Shown here one piece after another: positions 27,058-36,821 of a stretch of 64,000 bases of DNA. The DNA is from Schaedlerella arabinosiphila. Lineage in GTDB: Bacteria > Bacillota > Clostridia > Lachnospirales > Lachnospiraceae. The stretch covers positions 868,001 to 932,000 of the forward strand of contig NZ_RHJS01000002.1 of the NCBI RefSeq assembly GCF_003885045.1. Reading direction: 5' to 3'. The translations under genes were made by a program, and so were the position numbers. The notes under the pieces were generated by a model. The model saw nothing but the letters and a program-made list of their open reading frames with translations. It had not been told where the DNA came from and did not search any database. The stretch's first letter is position 1. Every line of letters starts with the position of its first letter.

Positions 27058-27774
27058 ATGTCAATGGCTGTAGGTTATAAGCCTTATACAGGTGCAATTA
27101 ATACAAACAGCGCACGATACAAACGTGCGAAAGCAATGTATGACGAAGGACATCCCAACGGAGAAGAAACGAAGTCTGCTGCGGAAGTGAAGGTTGAAAA
27201 AGATTTGCAGAATCTGAAAATGCTTAAGCAGATGCTTGGGCAAAAATATGATGACCTTGATTTAAAATTTAAAAATCCGCTTGAAGCAGACGAAGAAACA
27301 TTTATTCGTAATTATATGGGACTCTTTGATGAGGACGGTGATTTCGTAAATCCCTATGGTGTAGCGGGAATGGACATTACAGGGAAAGACCCGTCTGAAT
27401 TTCATAAAATAATCGATGTTTCCGAAACTGCCCGTCAAGATATGTTTGATGAAACGATGCGCCATTTCATACAAGAAAAAGGAGTCGCCAATGGCGATAC
27501 AACAAAGCGTACTGAGGTTTTTACACGCTATCAGTTAAGCGTTAAAAAATCAGATCGGTTAAGCGGTACATGGACACTTGGACAATATGAGCGAATGTAT
27601 ACAAAAGCATTTTACGAAGCTGTAAGAGAAGCAAACCCCAACTGGCAGCTTGGGCAGCCATTTGATACAAGCATTGTACGCAATATTACCCGCGAAGATG
27701 TAGAAAACCGCATTGTAAAAGGCGACAGCGAATTTTCATTAAAACCGAGGGCATCTTTGGATGTTAAGGCATAA
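27058..27774 (+). CDS. Uncharacterised soluble protein
   Basis: 238 residues from an ATG eight bases after AGGAGG; an in-frame codon at 27016 lacks a site. It begins MSMAVGYKPYTGAINTN, and a Lys/Glu-rich helical stretch lies at about 35-75. There is no signal peptide or membrane helix. I do not recognise a named family. Clostridia carry related MS(M/V)xVGY proteins of unknown role. It follows mobile-element debris and ends just before a GTTACTGTTCACA motif. Confidence 0.55.
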   Translation: MSMAVGYKPYTGAINTNSARYKRAKAMYDEGHPNGEETKSAAEVKVEKDLQNLKMLKQMLGQKYDDLDLKFKNPLEADEETFIRNYMGLFDEDGDFVNPYGVAGMDITGKDPSEFHKIIDVSETARQDMFDETMRHFIQEKGVANGDTTKRTEVFTRYQLSVKKSDRLSGTWTLGQYERMYTKAFYEAVREANPNWQLGQPFDTSIVRNITREDVENRIVKGDSEFSLKPRASLDVKA

Positions 27775-27775
27775 T

Positions 27776-27788
27776 GTTACTGTTCACA
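27776..27788 (+). repeat. GTTACTGTTCACA motif
   Basis: One of seven intergenic occurrences of GTTAC(T/C)(A/G)TTCACA or its complement (one with TTTCT) in the window; it matches the IS66 terminal repeat with one change. Confidence 0.5.
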
Positions 27789-27826
27789 CGGCATGATCTA
27801 TCAAACAGAGAACCGTGAGTTCTAAC

Positions 27827-27855
27827 TTGACAATCCCTCCGATGGAGTGTATGCT
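27827..27855 (+). promoter_or_regulatory. Candidate promoter with spacer dyad
   Basis: TTGACA and TATGCT are separated by 17 bases containing CCCTCCGATGGAG, a short dyad of the kind MerR-family activators use. A very short frame follows. The promoter probably serves the MFS gene at 28050, although no merR gene is adjacent. Confidence 0.4.
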
Positions 27856-28049
27856 GTAAACATCTATTCGGGAGGGATAACATGATGAATCGTCCGTTTT
27901 GATCTGCAGCTGCATAGTTTTGCGACACAGACGCTGTACCGCAGGGTTACGGGCCGCTTTGTCTCAGCGGATCCTGGTTCTGCCAGTGTCTTTTTGTTGT
28001 ATTCAAAAACAGGCGACTGCTTTAAAAAACAGAAAGGACGTATTCATCC

Positions 28050-29207
28050 ATGAAACGAAATATCTATCTCATGTATGCCATTGCATTTCTGCAGGGCATG
28101 GTATTTTACGGGCCGGTGGCGACGCTCTACCGGCAGGCGCAGGGGGTCAGTGTATTCCAGATCACCCTGATCGAAAGCATTTCTCTCATTCTGTGTATCC
28201 TGTTGGAGGCGGCGTGGGGAATCGCCGCGGACAAGATCGGGTATCGGAAAACCATGATCTTCTGCTGCATCCTCTATTTTTTATCCAAGCTCGTATTCTG
28301 GCGGGCGTCGGGCTTTGCCGGATTTTTAACGGAGCGCGTTATGCTCAGTGTGGTGATTGCCGGCATGTCAGGTGTGGATACCAGCATCCTCTATCTTTCC
28401 TGCAAAGGGGAAAACAGCCAGAAAGTGTTCGGGATCTACCACAGCCTGCAGACGGCGGGACTGCTTACGGCGGCAGCGGTATTTTCCCTGCTTGTCCGGG
28501 AAAATTATCCGCTCTCCGGGCTGCTTACGGTGCTCAGCTACGGGATCGCGGCGGCGCTGTCGCTGGCCCTTATAGAGGTGGCCCCGGAAGGGGAGCGGCA
28601 AAGCGGTGCAAAAGGGCTTCGGGAAGCGTTGTCCGAGACATTTGGCAGCCGGCAGCTTCTGATGTTTTTGATCGGATCGGCGCTTTTGAATGAAACCCAC
28701 CAGACGGTCACCGTATTTCTGAACCAGCTCCAATATAAAGCATGCGGCCTGGGAAATGCAGCCATGGGATATATCTACATCGCAGCCACGGTGCTGGGAA
28801 TGTGCGGAGTCTGGTCCGCCCGGTTTACAAAGCGGGCCGGAATCCCGGCGTCGGCCGCCATATTGAGCGCAGCTTCCGCGGTCTCCTGCCTGGTACTGGC
28901 GGGAACGAAGAGGGCGCGGCCTTCGGTGTGTGGGATTTTGATGCTGCGCGTCTCCAACAGCCTGTTTCTGCCCTTTCAGATGGAAATGCAGAACCGGCAG
29001 GTGAGGACCCAATACCGGGCCACCGCGCTGAGCATCCAGGCCATGCTTTTGGACAGCATCGGCGCGGGAACCAATCTGGCGTTCGGCGTACTGGCTGAGA
29101 GGCATCTGGCGGGGGCATTTCTCTTTGGGGCGGGGATCTGCGCCGGGGGCGCGGCGCTGCTTTTGAAATCGAGCCGGAACTTAGGGGAAAAACAGGCGAA
29201 ATCATAA
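28050..29207 (+). CDS. MFS transporter
   Basis: 385 residues, about eleven to twelve hydrophobic segments. The loop after helix 2 (WGIAADKIGYRKTM) carries the MFS motif A DxxGxRK pattern. It resembles drug/metabolite efflux carriers of clostridia; the substrate is unknown. The CdaR-type regulator starts 15 bases downstream, so both may be in one transcript. Confidence 0.75.
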   Translation: MKRNIYLMYAIAFLQGMVFYGPVATLYRQAQGVSVFQITLIESISLILCILLEAAWGIAADKIGYRKTMIFCCILYFLSKLVFWRASGFAGFLTERVMLSVVIAGMSGVDTSILYLSCKGENSQKVFGIYHSLQTAGLLTAAAVFSLLVRENYPLSGLLTVLSYGIAAALSLALIEVAPEGERQSGAKGLREALSETFGSRQLLMFLIGSALLNETHQTVTVFLNQLQYKACGLGNAAMGYIYIAATVLGMCGVWSARFTKRAGIPASAAILSAASAVSCLVLAGTKRARPSVCGILMLRVSNSLFLPFQMEMQNRQVRTQYRATALSIQAMLLDSIGAGTNLAFGVLAERHLAGAFLFGAGICAGGAALLLKSSRNLGEKQAKS

Positions 29208-29222
29208 AGGCTGGTGAAGAAG

Positions 29223-30395
29223 ATGTATATATCCAAAATTGCCGCGCAGGCTATTGTAGAAGAAATCGGGGAGGAGATCCACGAACATATCAATATGATG
29301 GACGCTACGGGGGTCATTATTGCCAGCACAAATTCCGCCAGGATCGGTCAGATGCACGAAGGCGCCAGGCGGATCATCCAGGAGGGGCTGCCGGAATTAT
29401 ATATTTCCGGGGACATGGAGACGGAGACCACCAGGCGGGGCATCAACCTGCCTTTGGTGGTGCGCGGGGAGATTCTGGGAGTGGTCGGCATTACCGGAGA
29501 AAAAGAACGGGTGATGGGCTACGGAAAGATCGTCCGGCGCATGACGGAGATCATGGTGACGGACAGCATCCAGAAGGACAAAAAGCGGTACGACCAGAGG
29601 GTGCGGTACCGTTTTATAGAGGAGTGGATTGAAAAATCCTCCGCCGGTTTTTACAGCCGCAATCTGATTGACAGGGGAAGGCATCTGGGAATTGACATTG
29701 AGAGGCCCTACCGGGTGATGGTCCTGTATTTCCGGGACTACCACAAACTGTCGGATACTCTGGAGGGGCAGAAGCTGCTGGAGGAAATGGAGGCGTCCAT
29801 AAGGCATGAAATGGAGCGGTGCGGATTCCCTTATCTGCGGGAGCCCCCCAGACAGATCTGCCTGATTCCGAAATGCAGCGACGCGCAGATGAAAAAGACG
29901 GCGGAAAAGCTGTCCGGGATGATCCGGCAGAAATATGACCGGGATGTGGCTGCCGGTTTTGACAGCGGACAGGGCAGCGGAGAGGACATTGCGCAGGGCT
30001 GTGCCGAGGCGTTCAGGGCTGCGTCCCATGCGGTGACCTGGAAGGAGCCCTTCTATTATTATGACGACCTGAACATCGAGTTATTTATCAATGAGATCTC
30101 GGAGGCCGCAATGCTGGAATACCTGGATAAACTTTTTGGCCGGGATTCCGGGGACCGGCTGGGGGACTATATGCACCTGATTGAACAGTATTTTGCCTAC
30201 GAGGGCGCTGTTGGAAAGATGGCGGAATCGCTGTTTATGCATAAAAACACGCTGCAGTACAAGCTGAAAAAGCTGGCCGAGGTTACAGGAAAGGACATCC
30301 GCAGGCCGTCGGACGCGGCGGTCTATTACATGGCGCTTGCGTTTTATCAGAAACTGCATATGGAACGGACGCATTTTCCGGATATGGCGAAGTGA
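29223..30395 (+). CDS. CdaR-type sugar diacid regulator
   Basis: 390 residues. The N-terminal sugar-diacid-binding domain (MYISKIAAQAIVEEIGEEIH, LPLVVRGEILGVVGITGE) is followed by a GGDEF-like middle region and a C-terminal PucR-type helix-turn-helix (KMAESLFMHKNTLQYKLKKL). ATG 29223 is preferred because GGTGA precedes it at proper distance; an in-frame GTG at 29214 has only a weak site. CdaR proteins activate glucarate/glycerate genes when bound to the diacid or glycerate. The permease and kinase downstream fit this exactly. Confidence 0.85.
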   Translation: MYISKIAAQAIVEEIGEEIHEHINMMDATGVIIASTNSARIGQMHEGARRIIQEGLPELYISGDMETETTRRGINLPLVVRGEILGVVGITGEKERVMGYGKIVRRMTEIMVTDSIQKDKKRYDQRVRYRFIEEWIEKSSAGFYSRNLIDRGRHLGIDIERPYRVMVLYFRDYHKLSDTLEGQKLLEEMEASIRHEMERCGFPYLREPPRQICLIPKCSDAQMKKTAEKLSGMIRQKYDRDVAAGFDSGQGSGEDIAQGCAEAFRAASHAVTWKEPFYYYDDLNIELFINEISEAAMLEYLDKLFGRDSGDRLGDYMHLIEQYFAYEGAVGKMAESLFMHKNTLQYKLKKLAEVTGKDIRRPSDAAVYYMALAFYQKLHMERTHFPDMAK

Positions 30396-30473
30396 TAAAA
30401 AAGTTGGATAAATTAACGGTTTTTTTGAAAAAACAGACCTTTTTTCTGTGCAAAAATCTGGCGGAATCTCGAG

Positions 30474-30490
30474 GGTTATGTTACGCATAA
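30474..30490. promoter_or_regulatory. Possible operator upstream of gntP
   Basis: GTTATGttacgCATAAC is an inverted repeat with 6-base arms in the regulator-permease gap. It could be a CdaR site; no experiment or known consensus supports this here. Confidence 0.3.
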
Positions 30491-30648
30491 CAAAATAAAT
30501 AAAAATATTTGTGTCATATAACATTTACCGAAAAAGTGAAATGTGATATCCTTTAAGACATAAAGCACAAAGAAAATGCATAAAATATAAGGAAATTGTG
30601 CGTTTTGACGATTGATTTGTGCGTAAAAGTCAAAGGAGGAAGAGAGAT

Positions 30649-32037
30649 ATGACAGGAGTTCCATTTTTAATCGTGTTTGTTGTGGCTATTGTAGTCATGA
30701 TCGTGATGATCAGTAAGTTTAAGATTCATCCGTTTCTTTCCATTTTACTGGTTTCACTGCTGCTGGGGCTGATCGGGGGGATTCCCTTTGCGGCCGTTAC
30801 AGATGCGGACGGCAATACTGTGGACGGTATCGCGACGGTCATCGGAAGCGGATTTTCATCCACATTTACCAGCATCGGTATCGTCATTATTTTCGGCGCT
30901 ATGATCGGAACCTTTCTGGAGGCGACCGGGGCGGCATTGAAGCTGGCCGACATGGTGGTAAAGCTGGTGGGGCCGAAGCACCCGGAGCTGGCCATCGAGC
31001 TGATGGGCTGGGTGGTATCCATTCCGGTGTTCTGTGATTCCGGATTCGTTGTGCTCAATCCCATCCGTAAGGCGATGGTGAAGAGGACAGGGGCTTCTTC
31101 GGTGGCGATGACGGTCTGCCTTTCCGCAGGTCTGTACGCGTCCCACGTATTTATCCCGCCCACACCGGGGCCCATTGCGGCAGCCAATACGCTGGGCGTG
31201 GGAAACAGCCTGCTTCTGGTGATGGGGCTCGGCGCGCTGGTTTCCGTACCGGCTCTGGCGGGTGCCTGGTTCTATGCGAAATATATTGGGAAAAAGGTGC
31301 ATTCCAACGATGAGTCGGATCATGAAGGCGTGGTACAGAGCTATGAGGAGCTGGTCGCTTCCTACGGTAAGCTTCCGTCCGGATTTATGTCGCTGGCGCC
31401 GATTATCATACCGATTATTTTGATGGCGATGTCCAACGTATCCTCCATACTGGGCTGGAGCGGCGGTCTGGCGGCTGCCTGTACATTCCTGGGCACACCG
31501 ATCATCGCGCTGGCAGTTGGCGTGGTATTCGGCATCATTGTCCTGGTGCAGGCGGAAATGGTTGAGAAGCTGTATGATCTGACAAATGATACGTTAAAGA
31601 CGGTAGGCCCGATCCTGTTCGTGACAGCGGCAGGCGGCGTGCTGGGAAAGATCATTTCCTCTACCAGCCTTGTGACCTTTATTACGGACCATGCAAATGT
31701 ACTCCAGTCCATCGGGATCTTCTTCCCGTTCCTGCTGGCGGCGATCCTGAAGTCAGCGCAGGGCTCCTCTACGGTTGCGATCACGACGACCGCGGGAATC
31801 ATGGCGCCTCTGATGGGAGCATTGGGAATGGATTCTACGGTGATGTCCGTGCTCTGTGTTATGGCCATCGGCGCCGGAGCAATGACCGTGTCCCACGCCA
31901 ACGATTCCTATTTCTGGGTAGTTACGAACTTCGGTGAAATGACGCCGGATCAGGGATATAAGACGCAGACGGCAGTGACGCTGGTGGAAGGCATTTGTTC
32001 CATCGTATTCATCTTCATACTTTCACTGTTCCTGTAA
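30649..32037 (+). CDS. GntP-family gluconate/glycerate permease
   Basis: 462 residues with about twelve membrane segments; family stretches include GTFLEATGAALKLADMV, SIPVFCDSGFVVLNP and THVFIPPTPGP-like SHVFIPPTPGP. ATG 30649 follows AAAGGAGG. GntP carriers import gluconate, glycerate or similar acids with H+. Being upstream of a glycerate kinase and downstream of CdaR, glycerate is the likely cargo. Confidence 0.9.
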   Translation: MTGVPFLIVFVVAIVVMIVMISKFKIHPFLSILLVSLLLGLIGGIPFAAVTDADGNTVDGIATVIGSGFSSTFTSIGIVIIFGAMIGTFLEATGAALKLADMVVKLVGPKHPELAIELMGWVVSIPVFCDSGFVVLNPIRKAMVKRTGASSVAMTVCLSAGLYASHVFIPPTPGPIAAANTLGVGNSLLLVMGLGALVSVPALAGAWFYAKYIGKKVHSNDESDHEGVVQSYEELVASYGKLPSGFMSLAPIIIPIILMAMSNVSSILGWSGGLAAACTFLGTPIIALAVGVVFGIIVLVQAEMVEKLYDLTNDTLKTVGPILFVTAAGGVLGKIISSTSLVTFITDHANVLQSIGIFFPFLLAAILKSAQGSSTVAITTTAGIMAPLMGALGMDSTVMSVLCVMAIGAGAMTVSHANDSYFWVVTNFGEMTPDQGYKTQTAVTLVEGICSIVFIFILSLFL

Positions 32038-32157
32038 AGAGCGGCCGCAGGGAGAACAACTATAGGGAGAAGAATCATTTTCGGACAAAAGCGGCTTTGG
32101 CAGCGGATCAGGCGTCCATAAGGCATGATCCATTCATAGATCAGGAGGAAAGCAGAT

Positions 32158-33390
32158 ATGGGATTGAGAGAAGACGCGGATCGGATCGTCCGGGAATCCA
32201 TCCGGAGGGTGCTGCCGGATGAGGCGGTATCCCGCGCTTTGGCAGGAAAAGATTTCGGAAACGGAAGAGTCTATGTGGTGGCCGCGGGAAAAGCGGCCTG
32301 GCAGATGGCAAACACAGCGGCGGAGATTCTGGGGGACCGTATGGAAGCCGGTGTGGCCGTGACGAAATATGACCATGTAAAGGGTGACATCCCGGGGATG
32401 AAATGTTTCGAGGCCGGACATCCGGTTCCGGACGCAAATTCATTTGCCGGAACCCAGGCGGCCCTGGAGCTGGTGGAAAATCTCCGGGAAGAGGATACGG
32501 TGCTGTTTCTGCTGTCCGGAGGCGGAAGCGCGCTGTTTGAAAAGCCGCTGATCCCGGAGGAGGAGCTGGCCGATATTACGAAGCAGCTTCTGGCCTGCGG
32601 CGCGGATATCGTGGAGATCAATACCATCCGGAAGCGGATTTCCGCGGTAAAGGGCGGAAAATTTGCCAAACTATGTGAGCCGGCCAGGGTATTCGGCATT
32701 GTTTTGAGCGACATACTGGGGGACCCCCTGGATATGATCGCATCCGGTCCGGCCTATCCGGATTCGACCACCTGTGCCCAGGCGGCGGCCATCGCGGAAA
32801 AGTATCAATTAAAATTAAGCGAAAAGGCCAGGGAGCTGCTGGGGCAGGAGACGCCGAAGACGCTGCGCAACGTAGAGACTGTGATTACAGGCAGCGTGCG
32901 CAACCTCTGCCGGGCGGCTGCGGATGCCTGCCGGGAGCTTGGATATGAGCCGGTGGTGCTTACCGACCAATTGTCCTGCGAGGCAAGGGAGGCCGGGGCG
33001 TTTCTGGCGGCCATCGCAAAGAGCCATCAGGAGAGCGAAAAGAGCCTGGCCTTTCTGGCAGGCGGCGAAACCGTGGTGCATCTGACCGGAACCGGGATGG
33101 GCGGCAGGAACCAGGAGCTGGCGCTTGCGGCGGCCCAAGGGATCGCGGGGCTTTCGGATACCGCGGTGTTCAGCGTCGGGAGCGACGGAACCGACGGGCC
33201 CACCGACGCCGCCGGAGGATACTGCGACGGGACGACGAAAGAAGCGCTCCAGAAGCAGGGGATCGATATCTACCAGGTGCTGCGGCAGAACGACGCGTAC
33301 CATGCGCTGGAAAAAAGCGGCGGTTTGATCATCACCGGAGCGACCGGCACCAATGTAAATGATGTGGCGGTTGTGCTGATTAAAAGGTGA
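32158..33390 (+). CDS. Glycerate 2-kinase, MOFRL/DUF4147 type
   Basis: 410 residues. The N-terminal DUF4147 part (VVAAGKAAWQMA, GHPVPDANS, LLSGGGSALFEKP, INTIRKRISAVKGGK) is followed by the C-terminal MOFRL domain (GTGMGGRNQELALA, GSDGTDGPTDAAGG). It phosphorylates D-glycerate to 2-phosphoglycerate for glycolysis. AGGAGGAAAG precedes the ATG. It is the last gene of the CdaR-permease-kinase set, closed by a terminator. Confidence 0.9.
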   Translation: MGLREDADRIVRESIRRVLPDEAVSRALAGKDFGNGRVYVVAAGKAAWQMANTAAEILGDRMEAGVAVTKYDHVKGDIPGMKCFEAGHPVPDANSFAGTQAALELVENLREEDTVLFLLSGGGSALFEKPLIPEEELADITKQLLACGADIVEINTIRKRISAVKGGKFAKLCEPARVFGIVLSDILGDPLDMIASGPAYPDSTTCAQAAAIAEKYQLKLSEKARELLGQETPKTLRNVETVITGSVRNLCRAAADACRELGYEPVVLTDQLSCEAREAGAFLAAIAKSHQESEKSLAFLAGGETVVHLTGTGMGGRNQELALAAAQGIAGLSDTAVFSVGSDGTDGPTDAAGGYCDGTTKEALQKQGIDIYQVLRQNDAYHALEKSGGLIITGATGTNVNDVAVVLIKR

Positions 33391-33408
33391 GAAACAGATA
33401 ACGGATAA

Positions 33409-33448
33409 GGAGCAGGTTACAGACGTGGAAGCTGTGACCTGCTTTTTT
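33409..33448 (+). terminator. Terminator of the glycerate operon
   Basis: AGCAGGTtACAG and CTGTgACCTGCT form the stem, and six T follow. Confidence 0.7.
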
Positions 33449-33608
33449 GATACCATCGTATGCAGAAAGGCTGCCGGCGGCAAGCGAATGACAATAAATC
33501 AGATATTTCAACCGTCGCATTTTCAAACAGCCGCGTCTGTATTTCACCCTCAAACAAAAATATTCTTATCCCTCGGCTTTCTTTTACAAAATGGTTACAG
33601 TCCCCCAA

Positions 33609-33637
33609 TTGAAAACCCCGCTCCCGTGATATAAAAT
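33609..33637 (+). promoter_or_regulatory. Candidate promoter for the histidine kinase gene
   Basis: TTGAAA and TAAAAT are spaced 17 bases apart, about 118 bases before the start codon. The remaining leader between 33450 and 33754 holds nothing else recognisable; in particular there is no response-regulator gene. Confidence 0.45.
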
Positions 33638-33754
33638 AAAACCATCCCCAGATCATTTTCGGTACAAGCCGGCGGCGCATGCTTAAAAGAGGTACATGCA
33701 TTCGTCTGCCATATAGCATTCGAAAAGGAATCAGACTCGGAAAGGAATCAGACC

Positions 33755-35230
33755 ATGAAACTGCAGACAAAGATCACCCTGGCAGCAACGGCTTCCATGC
33801 TCTTTTTGTCCCAGATCTTCTCCATCTGGAACATTTCGGTGACACAGCGCCAGATCATAGACAATATCCTGCTCTTTGAATCGGAGCAGCTCCAGAGCGA
33901 CATCAACAGCTTTTCCAATCAACTCAGCACCAGGAACGTACATAATTCCCAGGGGATGCAGTATGCAGGGCAAAGCGTTTTCCGTTCCGGACTCAGTGAA
34001 AACGCCATCCTGTATTATGAAGAGGAAGAGCTTGACAACCGTACTCCCTATATTTTTGATATGAAACACGCGGAAACGCTTTCCAGCCCGTACCAAAGCG
34101 ACGTGATTCCGAACGACTCGCCGATCAACGTATTTCTGGAGGAATTAAACGGTACAAAGCTTCTGATTCTCTATGGGAGCAGTGATCAGTTTCAGCTTCT
34201 CCACTACCGGGATGTGACCTCGGTATTCCAATCCGGAAGGGAGCTTTTGTATCAGGGGATTCTGGTGGCGTGCATCCTCTCCGTTATTCTGGCGGCCGTG
34301 CTGATGCTGACCATCCGGAGGATTCTGACCCCCTTCTACCAGCTTCGGGATGCGGCAAATGTGATCGCGGACGGGGATTACCAGAGACGGGTGGACCGTC
34401 CCGGGAGCGATGAGATCGGACAGGTTTCCCAGAGCTTTAACCGGATGGCGGACCGGGTCGAGGAACACATCCGAACACTGGCGGAAATGAATGAGAAGCA
34501 GCGGCAGCTTCTGGGCTCCCTTGCCCACGAGCTGAAAACCCCTATGACCGGCATTCAGGGCTACGCCGAACTGCTGCAGCGGGTAAAGCTCCCACTGGGA
34601 AAACAATCCGACTTCCTGCATTATATCGAGGAGGAGTGCAGGCGCCTGTCCAGGCTTTCCGCAAAAATGCTGCAGTTGACGGAACTTTCCGACGAGACCG
34701 TGATCGAAAAGACCTGGCAGAGGGTGGAAGGGCTGTTCGCACAGGCCAGGCAGATTACGCGTTTCCGCCTGCAGGAAAAAAACATCCGTCTGGAGATCCG
34801 CCAGGACAAAGGGCTGCGGATCGAATGCGACCGGGATCTGCTGCTCAGCTTTCTGACCAACCTCATTGACAATGCCTGCAAGGCCAGCCCGGCGGATTCA
34901 TGCATCCGATTGATTGGGACCGGGGAGGGGCTGTTTGTCCAGGACGAAGGCTGCGGGATACCGGAGGAAGAGATCCGCCGGGTGACGGAACCATTTTACA
35001 TGATCGACAAATCCCGTTCCAGAAAACAGGGCGGCGCCGGGCTGGGCCTTGCGCTCTGCAGCCAGATCGCCAGGCTCCACGGAGGAACGCTGGAGATCCG
35101 AAGCGCCCCGGGGGAGGGGAGCAGGATCGGGATTCGTGTATCTGCGGAGGGCGAAGGCAAAATGGGGAGTACATCCGGCCAGCCGGATATCCGATATTCT
35201 GATCACAAAAGCGGCCCGGAGGGAATATGA
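33755..35230 (+). CDS. Sensor histidine kinase (orphan)
   Basis: 491 residues. The first helix is at about 8-28, then an extracytoplasmic sensor, the second helix at about 168-190, and a HAMP linker (190-245). His258 in SLAHELKTPMTG is the phosphorylation site. The ATPase part shows NLIDNACKA, DEGCGIPEEE and GAGLGLAL. Kinases of this build normally follow a response-regulator gene, but none is adjacent. The lipoprotein gene starts 16 bases downstream and may help in sensing. A short Gly/Ser tail follows the kinase domain. Confidence 0.9.
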   Translation: MKLQTKITLAATASMLFLSQIFSIWNISVTQRQIIDNILLFESEQLQSDINSFSNQLSTRNVHNSQGMQYAGQSVFRSGLSENAILYYEEEELDNRTPYIFDMKHAETLSSPYQSDVIPNDSPINVFLEELNGTKLLILYGSSDQFQLLHYRDVTSVFQSGRELLYQGILVACILSVILAAVLMLTIRRILTPFYQLRDAANVIADGDYQRRVDRPGSDEIGQVSQSFNRMADRVEEHIRTLAEMNEKQRQLLGSLAHELKTPMTGIQGYAELLQRVKLPLGKQSDFLHYIEEECRRLSRLSAKMLQLTELSDETVIEKTWQRVEGLFAQARQITRFRLQEKNIRLEIRQDKGLRIECDRDLLLSFLTNLIDNACKASPADSCIRLIGTGEGLFVQDEGCGIPEEEIRRVTEPFYMIDKSRSRKQGGAGLGLALCSQIARLHGGTLEIRSAPGEGSRIGIRVSAEGEGKMGSTSGQPDIRYSDHKSGPEGI

Positions 35231-35246
35231 GAGGAGGAGAGTACTG

Positions 35247-36701
35247 ATGAGACGAAAAGCAGTGATTTTCTGCTGTACCTTGCTGGTGTTCGTTTCCGTG
35301 TCCTGCGCGGGGGCGCGGAACAGCCGCATTCTGCGTGAGAACCCTGGACCAGGCGCAGACAGCTACCGGGAAGCCGGGGAGAGTTCCGGCAGTACGGGAG
35401 ACTCCGGCGGTGAAGGCGGCTCTGGTAATGTGTCCGACGGTGCGGGCGGCTCCGATAATGTGTCCGGCGGTGCGTCCGGCGGTTCCCTGGCGGAACGGCT
35501 GTTGGTGCCGGAGGTATATGAAGCATCCATACAATCTGAAGATGGTACCTTTCAACTGACCTGCGATGCCGGGATTGAGCTGCCGGACGCGTCACGGATT
35601 CCGGTTTTTGAAGTGGGGCATAAAGAAATTGACCAGGAATGGATTGATTGTGTGACGGAGACGTTTTTCGGAAATGCTCCGATTTATGAAGGGGATTCCT
35701 ATATACCGGACCCGGAGATTTTTGGGAACGACGTTGAAAACCCCATGGAAAAAAAGGAATCGTGTCCAAGGCTGGAGGATTCGGAGCAGCCGCCGGAATC
35801 GCCAGAATATAACAGCTATTATTTCTACGGTATTGCGGAAATGGAAGAAACTCTTTTTAGCTATAAGCTGAGGTGGGTACAGAACGACAGTCTGCAGATC
35901 AATATTTTAAGAAAAAAGACGGAAGCGCTGAATGAGGTATTGTATTGGGACTCCGGCTATTACCAGTCAGAGGAAACGACAGCTTATCCGAGACCCTCCA
36001 GGGAAGAGGCAGAAAGGATTGCAGGAATCACACCGGAACAGGCGCAGGAGACCGCAAAGGAATATTTAAAAAGGCTGAAAATGGATGAGTTTTCTCCGCA
36101 AAATACCTGCCTGGGTGTATGCCGCTATTATACCGGCAATGTCTATGGTTCGAATGATGCTCAATATATTGATGCAGGTTATCTGGTGAGCTGCACACGG
36201 GAGATCCAGGGAATTTCTGTTACGGACGAAAAAAGAAACGGCATCTGGACTGAACCGGGGTTGGATGAGCTGCCAAAATGGGGATATGAAAAAGTGGAAT
36301 TTTTTGTCAATCAGGAGGGGCTGCAGGAGTTCAGGCTCAACAACATGTACAGCATCGAGGAACAGCAGGCAGCAGACACAGAACTGCTGAGTTTTCCGGA
36401 AATTGCGGAGATTTTTGAGCAGGCGATCCAGATGAATTATGAAAATACGGACGCGCTTCAAACGGACATCCGTATTGATCGTGTGCAATTTGGGTATATG
36501 CGGGTCTACAACCCGGGTGTGGATCATACCAGAGGCATCCTGATTCCGGTATGGGATTTCTTCGGGAGCAGAGTAAGCTATGGCAGCAAAATTCAGGAAG
36601 AGCAGAAGGACTATGTGTTCAAAAGGGCTGAGCCCAATGAAAGTATTCTGACAATTAACGCATCTGATGGAATGATTATAGACCGTCAGCTTGGCTATTA
36701 A
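35247..36701 (+). CDS. Secreted lipoprotein, DUF6034-like
   Basis: 484 residues from an ATG preceded by GAGGAGGAGAG. A signal peptide ends in VSVSCAG, an acceptable lipobox with Cys20, followed by a Gly/Ser-rich linker (about 45-80). The remainder is an acidic, folded extracellular domain resembling DUF6034 proteins encoded next to two-component genes in clostridia. With its kinase neighbour it may sense a cell-wall or surface signal; the role is inferred. Confidence 0.65.
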   Translation: MRRKAVIFCCTLLVFVSVSCAGARNSRILRENPGPGADSYREAGESSGSTGDSGGEGGSGNVSDGAGGSDNVSGGASGGSLAERLLVPEVYEASIQSEDGTFQLTCDAGIELPDASRIPVFEVGHKEIDQEWIDCVTETFFGNAPIYEGDSYIPDPEIFGNDVENPMEKKESCPRLEDSEQPPESPEYNSYYFYGIAEMEETLFSYKLRWVQNDSLQINILRKKTEALNEVLYWDSGYYQSEETTAYPRPSREEAERIAGITPEQAQETAKEYLKRLKMDEFSPQNTCLGVCRYYTGNVYGSNDAQYIDAGYLVSCTREIQGISVTDEKRNGIWTEPGLDELPKWGYEKVEFFVNQEGLQEFRLNNMYSIEEQQAADTELLSFPEIAEIFEQAIQMNYENTDALQTDIRIDRVQFGYMRVYNPGVDHTRGILIPVWDFFGSRVSYGSKIQEEQKDYVFKRAEPNESILTINASDGMIIDRQLGY

Positions 36702-36719
36702 CAGGAGAAAAATGGACAG

Positions 36720-36791
36720 GGGTCTGCCCTGCCGCAGAGCGGATACGCTCAGGTATGGCAGACCCGAAAAGCTCAGGCGCGGCAGACCCCG
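36720..36791. other. Inverted GTCTGCC repeats after the lipoprotein gene
   Basis: GGGGTCTGCC recurs as GGCAGACCC and GGCAGACCCC, allowing two alternative hairpins. There is no T-run; it lies between convergent genes and could be a terminator or a decayed repeat. Confidence 0.35.
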
Positions 36792-36821
36792 TATTATTAT
36801 GATGCCAAAACATGCATCCCG

